A stretch of 10,563 nt of DNA from an uncultured Dorea sp. GTDB taxonomy: Bacteria > Bacillota > Clostridia > Lachnospirales > Lachnospiraceae. The position numbers were made by a program, and so were the translations under genes. Below are positions 7,082 through 10,563 of this stretch, one piece after another. Each line of letters starts with the position of its first letter. Position 1 is the stretch's first letter. A model generated the notes under the pieces. That model was given only the letters and a program-made list of their open reading frames with translations. It had not been told where the DNA came from and made no database searches. The stretch covers positions 6,017 to 16,579 of the forward strand of contig CAJTUQ010000018.1 of assembly GCA_910579335.1 (NCBI GenBank). Direction: 5' to 3'.

Positions 7082-7672
7082 AAATACAGTTCTTACAAAG
7101 GCAGTGTTGGTACTATTGCTCCAAACAGGATAAAAAGGCGCTTTCATACACATATACCGCACCAGAAGATCACTACAGACACAACGGAATTTAAATACTA
7201 TGAAGTGGATTCTAAAGGGCATATGACAATGCATAAGCTGTATCTTGACCCTTTTATGGATATGTGCAACGGTGAGATTTTAAGTTTCTGTATTAACAGA
7301 CATCCTTCTGCCGTAAATGTAATGACTGCCTTAAACAAGGCAATTGAGGTAACTGCTGACTGCCCTTACCGCAGGACATTCCATTCCGATCAGGGATGGG
7401 CATACCAGATGAAAGCATACTCACACCGTCTCAAAGAGGAGCGGATTTTTCAGAGTATGTCACGGAAAGGAAACTGTTATGACAATTCGGTTATGGAAAA
7501 CTTTTTCGGGCTGCTAAAACAGGAAATATATTACGGAACTGTTTATTACAGCTACGATGAATTAAAGGTTGCAATAGAAAAATATGTTAAGTATTACAAT
7601 GAACAGCGAATAAAGGAGAAACTGGGATGGATGAGTCCTGTGCAATACAGGCTCAGTCTTCCGGCTGCATAA
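7079..7672 (+). pseudogene. IS3-family orfB transposase remnant lacking its N-terminus
   Basis: Continuous frame from RKYSSYKGSVGTIAPNRIKRRF to the TAA at 7670. It retains the whole rve/DDE catalytic core: first Asp in ITTDTTEF (7178-7180), second in FHSDQGWAY (7388-7390), and Glu in SVMENFFG (7496-7498), giving the DD(35)E spacing of the IS3 family. The C-terminal YYNEQRIKEKLGWMSPVQYR is also typical. The N-terminal HTH_21 region is missing, the frame is closed upstream by a TGA at 7070, and there is no ATG or ribosome binding site; a GTG at 7205 would exclude the first Asp. It is therefore a deletion derivative, not a working gene. Confidence 0.9.
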
Positions 7673-7675
7673 AAC

Positions 7676-7703
7676 TAGCGAGGCAGTCAAAACTGTCTCG
7701 CTA
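7676..7703. terminator. Strong hairpin inside the IS right end
   Basis: TAGCGAGGCAG and CTGTCTCGCTA form an 11-bp stem with one G-T wobble around a 6-base loop (TCAAAA), directly after the orfB stop. No T-run follows on the plus strand. On the minus strand the stem is followed by GTTTTATG, a weak terminator tail. It could block read-through from the sipW operon toward argG, or transcription into the IS. Confidence 0.55.
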
Positions 7704-7708
7704 ATAAA

Positions 7709-7732
7709 GTCTAACTTTAAGGGGTCACCTCA
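7709..7732 (+). repeat. IS right terminal inverted repeat
   Basis: GTCTAACTTTAAGGGGTCAC followed by CTCA; the reverse complement matches the left repeat at 20 of 24 positions. It ends 24 bases before the sipW stop codon. Confidence 0.85.
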
Positions 7733-7756
7733 AGTCTGATGCTTTTTTATATCTCT

Positions 7757-8263
7757 CTAATCTTTTTTTCCGGAGCCAAATACGCTGAGCAGCGCTCCCA
7801 GAAACGTCACACAAGCTGCTGCTATCTTCCCGTAGGAAGAAGACATCACGGTAAACAACTCTCCCATATAAGGCACTACCAGGCTGACCCTGCCAATATA
7901 GTTCTCATATTCTATCGGCGTCAAATCCTCCGTATCATTGGCATCGCCTTTTGTCCTAAAACGTCCTGCCACCGCATTATTCTCTATGACACGGTGGGTA
8001 ATGATGCCGCCGTCTTCTGCCGAGCTGTAGAAGGCTATGATATCATTTTCCTTAATCTTCGCAGGCTCATCCGCACGTACATAGATTAAACTCCCCACCT
8101 TCACGGCCGGCTCCATACTTCCGCTGATTACATTATACATATGATATCCAAAAATTCCCGGCAGTACCAGCATAGAGCACAGGATGATAACTGCGGTTAT
8201 CATAAGAATCCCTATAACGCTCAATACACTGCCCTTTTTTTTATTTTTAATTTTTTTCTTCAT
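7757..8263 (-). CDS. sipW: SipW-type signal peptidase I
   Basis: 168 residues. This membrane serine protease removes signal peptides from a restricted set of exported proteins, typically TasA/CalY-like. A lysine-rich N-terminus (MKKKIKNKKK) leads into TM1 (about 13-37). The catalytic SGSMEP motif (47-52) has nucleophile Ser49. The second box reads ITHRVIE with His90, not the Lys of ordinary bacterial LepB, so this is the ER-type class that SipW belongs to. TKGDANDTED (104-113) is the third conserved box. A C-terminal TM lies near 140-162. It is the last gene of the operon, two bases after the preceding stop, with only a weak purine-rich site (AAGAGAAG), suggesting coupled translation. Its likely substrate is encoded first in the same operon. 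Confidence 0.93.
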   Translation of the reverse strand: MKKKIKNKKKGSVLSVIGILMITAVIILCSMLVLPGIFGYHMYNVISGSMEPAVKVGSLIYVRADEPAKIKENDIIAFYSSAEDGGIITHRVIENNAVAGRFRTKGDANDTEDLTPIEYENYIGRVSLVVPYMGELFTVMSSSYGKIAAACVTFLGALLSVFGSGKKD

Positions 8264-8265
8264 AA

Positions 8266-9339
8266 TTACTTCTCTTTTTCCGGCAGTTTATGCATAATTC
8301 TTACGGCTGCAGCCCTGGCCTTCTGCCGCCTCTTAAGCAGTATGACCGTAATTACCAGCGCTGCTGCGGCAGCAATTGAAATACCGCTGTAAATTGGAAG
8401 ATAGCCCATCCTTTTCCCGGACAGCTCCGTAGAAATATCCGCCAGAGGTACTTCCGGATCTTCTACCTTATCTAAATCCTGCAATGCCTGCGGAACCGCT
8501 TCATCCTGTACCGGTACTACGGCATCGCCGCCGACTCCGTCCTCTTCGCCGGCTTCATCATCCGTCCCTTCGGGAGCCGCTCCGGTCGCATCCTCTGCAT
8601 TATCGCCCGCTGCTGCTTCATCGCCGGCTGCATTTCCGCCAGGCGTTGCTGCTCCTGCATTACCGCCGGGCGCCGCCCCTGCGTTTGTACCCCCGGCATT
8701 TTGGCCTGGCTGCGCCGGTGCTGCAGGATTCTGATTCTCTTCTGCACCCTCTTCAACTGGAGAATACCGGAAATCAAACACATTTTTGGACTCGTCCGTA
8801 GAAAGTGTCTTTACCAGATTGTACGCCTGCGGCTGATACCCCTCTACATAACGGTATGATACATACTGGCGCTCGCCTGGATTCCCATAATAGGTATCTG
8901 ACTTAAGCAGCTGCTTTCCTCCGGCATCCATATAATTCACCGTATATTTCACCATAGTACCGCGGATTCCATAAGCGATGACGTAATCCCTGTCGCTCGC
9001 TACCGGAAACGCTTCCTCCGTCGCCTCCGAATTATCCCGCCCGGAGCGCCGGATTCCTTTTACATAATATTTTTCATCCGTAACCTCTGCAGCGTCCTTT
9101 GCCCTGATATTAACCACATCTCCATACTTAAGACCCGTAATGACTATCTCTTCCCCGCTCCTTTCAATCTTTGCGCCGGAAGGTGCGTCAATACCTCCGT
9201 CTCCTAAAACTCCCTGATTGCCCGCATAGATTCTCACTGTATAGTCATATTCGTCCGCCGCCAGCACATCCGCCCGAAAGAGCAGGCCGAATACGAGCAG
9301 GAGCAAAAAGAACCTGCCTGCTGTTTTTATTTTTCTCAT
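8266..9339 (-). CDS. Secreted MucBP-like repeat protein with low-complexity stalk and C-terminal anchor
   Basis: 357 residues from ATG 9339. An in-frame ATG at 9408 lies inside the upstream gene and lacks a signal peptide at its front. Residues 1-28 are a signal peptide ending VLAA. Residues about 29-125 form a beta-rich domain (YDYTVRIYAGNQG, ITGLKYGDVV, YYVKGIR). Residues about 130-195 resemble a MucBP/beta-grasp repeat (VKYTVNYMDAGGKQLLKSD and GYQPQAYNLVKTL). Residues about 196-285 (roughly 8485-8754) are a Gly/Ala/Asn/Pro/Glu-rich stalk containing repeated PGGNA units. A TM at about 318-335 is followed by a basic tail; LPIYSG lies just before it but is not a clean LPXTG. It starts one base after the upstream stop. 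Probably a surface adhesin-like or scaffold protein; exact function unknown. Confidence 0.85.
   Translation of the reverse strand: MRKIKTAGRFFLLLLVFGLLFRADVLAADEYDYTVRIYAGNQGVLGDGGIDAPSGAKIERSGEEIVITGLKYGDVVNIRAKDAAEVTDEKYYVKGIRRSGRDNSEATEEAFPVASDRDYVIAYGIRGTMVKYTVNYMDAGGKQLLKSDTYYGNPGERQYVSYRYVEGYQPQAYNLVKTLSTDESKNVFDFRYSPVEEGAEENQNPAAPAQPGQNAGGTNAGAAPGGNAGAATPGGNAAGDEAAAGDNAEDATGAAPEGTDDEAGEEDGVGGDAVVPVQDEAVPQALQDLDKVEDPEVPLADISTELSGKRMGYLPIYSGISIAAAAALVITVILLKRRQKARAAAVRIMHKLPEKEK
8485..8754 (-). repeat. Low-complexity Gly/Ala/Pro/Glu stalk coding region
   Basis: GC-rich stretch encoding degenerate repeats such as AGAAPGGNAGAATPGGNAAG followed by acidic GDE-rich sequence. It forms a flexible wall-spanning linker and is probably length-variable between strains (inference). 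Confidence 0.7.
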
Positions 9340-9340
9340 A

Positions 9341-10126
9341 TCACTGCCGCCCCCTTTTTGCCGTGCCCATACGAGTTTCAATTCCCTCTTCCTCTTCTTC
9401 CTCGTCACTGCGGCGCATCCTCATAAATGCCGCCAGCAGGAATACAAGCCCCGCTCCCAGAGTCAGCAGGACGAACAGAAGCGTCTGCGTCTGGTCGCCG
9501 GTCTTAACGACTTCCCGCCGTCCGCCGCCGCTTCCGCCGGGAGTTCCGTCGTCTGTCGGAAGCTCTGTCGCAAAATTCATCTGCAGTCTGGCAAGCGTAT
9601 TCTGATAATCATTGACCAGTGTCTCGCCGTCCAACGCAACTTTAAGCTTTACCATACCTTCCGCCCCTGCCGGGGTCCTGTCCAGATATATATAATTCTC
9701 AAGAGTCTTCGTGGCACTTTTAAGCCCCACGCCGTTTCGTGTCTCTTCCCCGCCGAATTTCTCGCTGGCATACAAAGTTCTTGTTTTTTTCGACGAATCG
9801 GTATAAGTGAGCAGATAATCATAGGCTCCGCCCTCAGCCTTCCCTGAATCCTCAAGAGCCCTTAACACTTCGTTCTCCATATACCAGTCTACTTTACCCT
9901 TATAGTTATTCTTCAACCTTACTGTCAATTCCACGGAATCACCCGGCTGCAGGGATATAATCTCATCATTTATCTTTGTATTGTTAAAATTACTGTCCAT
10001 CTTCTTTCCGTCAAAGGTAACCTTGCCTTCAAAAGAAGCCTTCCTGTCCTCCGCATGTACCGTCAAAGAGGACGCCAGAACCAGAAGAGCTATCAGACTT
10101 ATATTTAACAATCTTTTCTTTCTCAT
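9341..10126 (-). CDS. Secreted surface protein with VKTGD sorting-like signal
   Basis: 261 residues. ATG 10126 is chosen over the ATG at 10165 because AAGGAGG lies eight bases before it and the protein then opens with a signal peptide (MRKKRLLNISLIALLVLASS, cleavage after VHA, residue 25). The exported part (about 26-190) has a jelly-roll-like pattern (ISLQPGDSVELTVRLKNN, VDWYMENEVLRALEDSG, LKVALDGETLVNDYQNT, ARLQMNFATEL) reminiscent of TasA-type or accessory filament proteins. A Gly/Pro/Ser linker precedes VVKTGD (206-211) and a TM (about 216-235), the layout of a variant LPXTG signal common in clostridial surface proteins. The tail is unusual: 26 residues including six consecutive Glu. It lies 13 bases after the TasA-like gene; AAGGAGG overlaps that gene's stop. 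Function inferred only from architecture. Confidence 0.85.
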   Translation of the reverse strand: MRKKRLLNISLIALLVLASSLTVHAEDRKASFEGKVTFDGKKMDSNFNNTKINDEIISLQPGDSVELTVRLKNNYKGKVDWYMENEVLRALEDSGKAEGGAYDYLLTYTDSSKKTRTLYASEKFGGEETRNGVGLKSATKTLENYIYLDRTPAGAEGMVKLKVALDGETLVNDYQNTLARLQMNFATELPTDDGTPGGSGGGRREVVKTGDQTQTLLFVLLTLGAGLVFLLAAFMRMRRSDEEEEEEGIETRMGTAKRGRQ

Positions 10127-10134
10127 CCTGCCTT

Positions 10135-10141
10135 CCTCCTT
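10135..10141 (-). promoter_or_regulatory. Ribosome binding site overlapping the upstream stop codon
   Basis: AAGGAGG on the minus strand shares bases with the TAA of the TasA-like gene and lies eight bases from ATG 10126. It fixes that start and indicates coupled translation. Confidence 0.85.
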
Positions 10142-10563
10142 ATAAAATTCCAAGAGCAGACGCATCTACGCCCCATGCGCTCTTAATGGCGTCCTGGGCA
10201 TTGTGTGTCTGTACGGCGTCCACTTCCACGTCCACATGAAATTCTACGCCGTTATACTTATAAACTGTTTTGATAACATTGCCTTCCTGCAAAAGCTGCG
10301 CCTCAGCAGCTACCTCCCTGCTGATACGGACAGTATCCGTAATCGCCTCCGTCTCTTTGCCGGAAGCCAAAATACCTTTATAAAAAAGCTCCGTACACTC
10401 CTTTGTATTATTGGGATTCGGTATCCAGCGGCCTGTGTTTACCAGATTCAAATCAATAAAGTCCGGTGACAGGGAGGTCACTTTCTTTCCATCCCTCATC
10501 CAGTATTTATAAATTCTGACCCTTACGTACTCATCAATCGTCCCGCTGTTTTTGACGGCCAGC
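10140..10563 (-). CDS. TasA/CalY-like SipW-dependent secreted protein (5' end outside window)
   Basis: 140 C-terminal residues are present; the frame is open to the right edge, so the signal peptide and true start are missing. The ATG at 10499 is internal. LAVKNSGTIDEYVRVRIYKYW is the hallmark strand pair of the camelysin/TasA (CalY) family, in which 'T V x N x G T I D A Y V R V' follows the secreted N-terminus. LSPDFIDLNL, GRWIPN, LFYKGILASGKETEAITDTV and FHVDVEVDAVQTHNAQDAIKSAWG are the usual continuation in clostridial SipW-dependent proteins. It is the most upstream gene seen in the operon that ends with sipW, which supports the substrate-peptidase pairing. Such proteins form extracellular fibres in Bacillus; whether this one polymerises is unknown. 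Confidence 0.87.
   Translation of the reverse strand, partial: LAVKNSGTIDEYVRVRIYKYWMRDGKKVTSLSPDFIDLNLVNTGRWIPNPNNTKECTELFYKGILASGKETEAITDTVRISREVAAEAQLLQEGNVIKTVYKYNGVEFHVDVEVDAVQTHNAQDAIKSAWGVDASALGIL

Larger units (their letters stand above)
6977..7732 (+). mobile_element. Internally deleted IS3-family element (IS150-like), 756 bp
   Basis: Bounded by 24-bp imperfect inverted repeats beginning TGA (20 of 24 positions match). Inside are the first codons of orfA, then most of orfB with a DDE integrase core. Intact IS3-family elements are about 1.2-1.5 kb, so several hundred bases covering the rest of orfA and the start of orfB are missing. The three bases outside each end (TTT and AGT) do not match, so no target duplication is visible; a flanking deletion or decay is possible. 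The element cannot supply its own transposase but keeps both ends, so it might still be moved in trans by a related full copy (inference). Confidence 0.88.

Noticed and set aside
8485..8754. Short-period repeats considered as a CRISPR-like array
   Set aside because: The repeats are degenerate, in frame with a secreted protein's stalk, and lack conserved repeat-spacer spacing.
8484..8801. Open frame on the plus strand rich in Leu, His, Pro and Arg
   Set aside because: It is the complement of the Gly/Ala/Pro stalk coding region; composition is explained by the GC-rich repeat on the other strand.
9340..9408. Upstream ATG (9408) for the MucBP-like protein
   Set aside because: It would put 23 charged residues before the signal peptide and lies inside the preceding gene; ATG 9339 follows that gene's stop by one base.

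Overview
The window looks like a chromosomal segment of a low-to-mid GC Gram-positive anaerobe, most likely a Lachnospiraceae-type Clostridium relative (Bacillota). This is judged from protein content: a PadR regulator, permease-prefix-domain proteins, a SipW/TasA-type export cluster with a VKTGD-type anchor, strong AGGAGG ribosome binding sites and compact overlapping operons. No rRNA, tRNA or CRISPR array was seen.

Left block (1-5500, all minus strand). Five tightly packed genes read leftwards from one promoter: a 10-TM FtsX/BceB-like ABC permease, its ATPase, a permease-prefix + SEDS-like (FtsW/RodA/SpoVE-fold) membrane protein, a PadR-family repressor, and a second paralogous SEDS-like protein that runs off the left edge. 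The promoter matches consensus (TTGACA, 17-bp spacer, TATAAT). It is embedded in a perfect 20-bp inverted repeat whose two arms cover the promoter core and the start of the ribosome binding site. The two SEDS-like proteins keep recognisable SEDS landmarks but lack the aspartate, and in one case the tryptophan, needed by RodA/FtsW glycosyltransferases. They look like pseudo-enzymes. The ensemble resembles an uncharacterised, repressor-controlled envelope-response locus.

Middle (5500-7732). A divergent AT-rich promoter region leads into argG (argininosuccinate synthase), which has no argH beside it. Directly after argG lies an internally deleted IS3-family element: both terminal inverted repeats are present, the transposase orfA is reduced to its first codons, and orfB has lost its N-terminal part. 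A strong hairpin sits just inside its right end.

Right block (7757-10563, all minus strand). A four-gene surface/secretion operon reads leftwards: a TasA/CalY-like SipW-dependent secreted protein (partial, runs off the right edge), a secreted protein with a VKTGD sorting-like signal, a secreted MucBP-like protein with a Gly/Ala/Pro/Glu-rich stalk and C-terminal membrane anchor, and a SipW-type (ER-type, Ser/His) signal peptidase. The peptidase presumably processes the TasA-like substrate, and the two anchored proteins would hold or organise the product at the surface.
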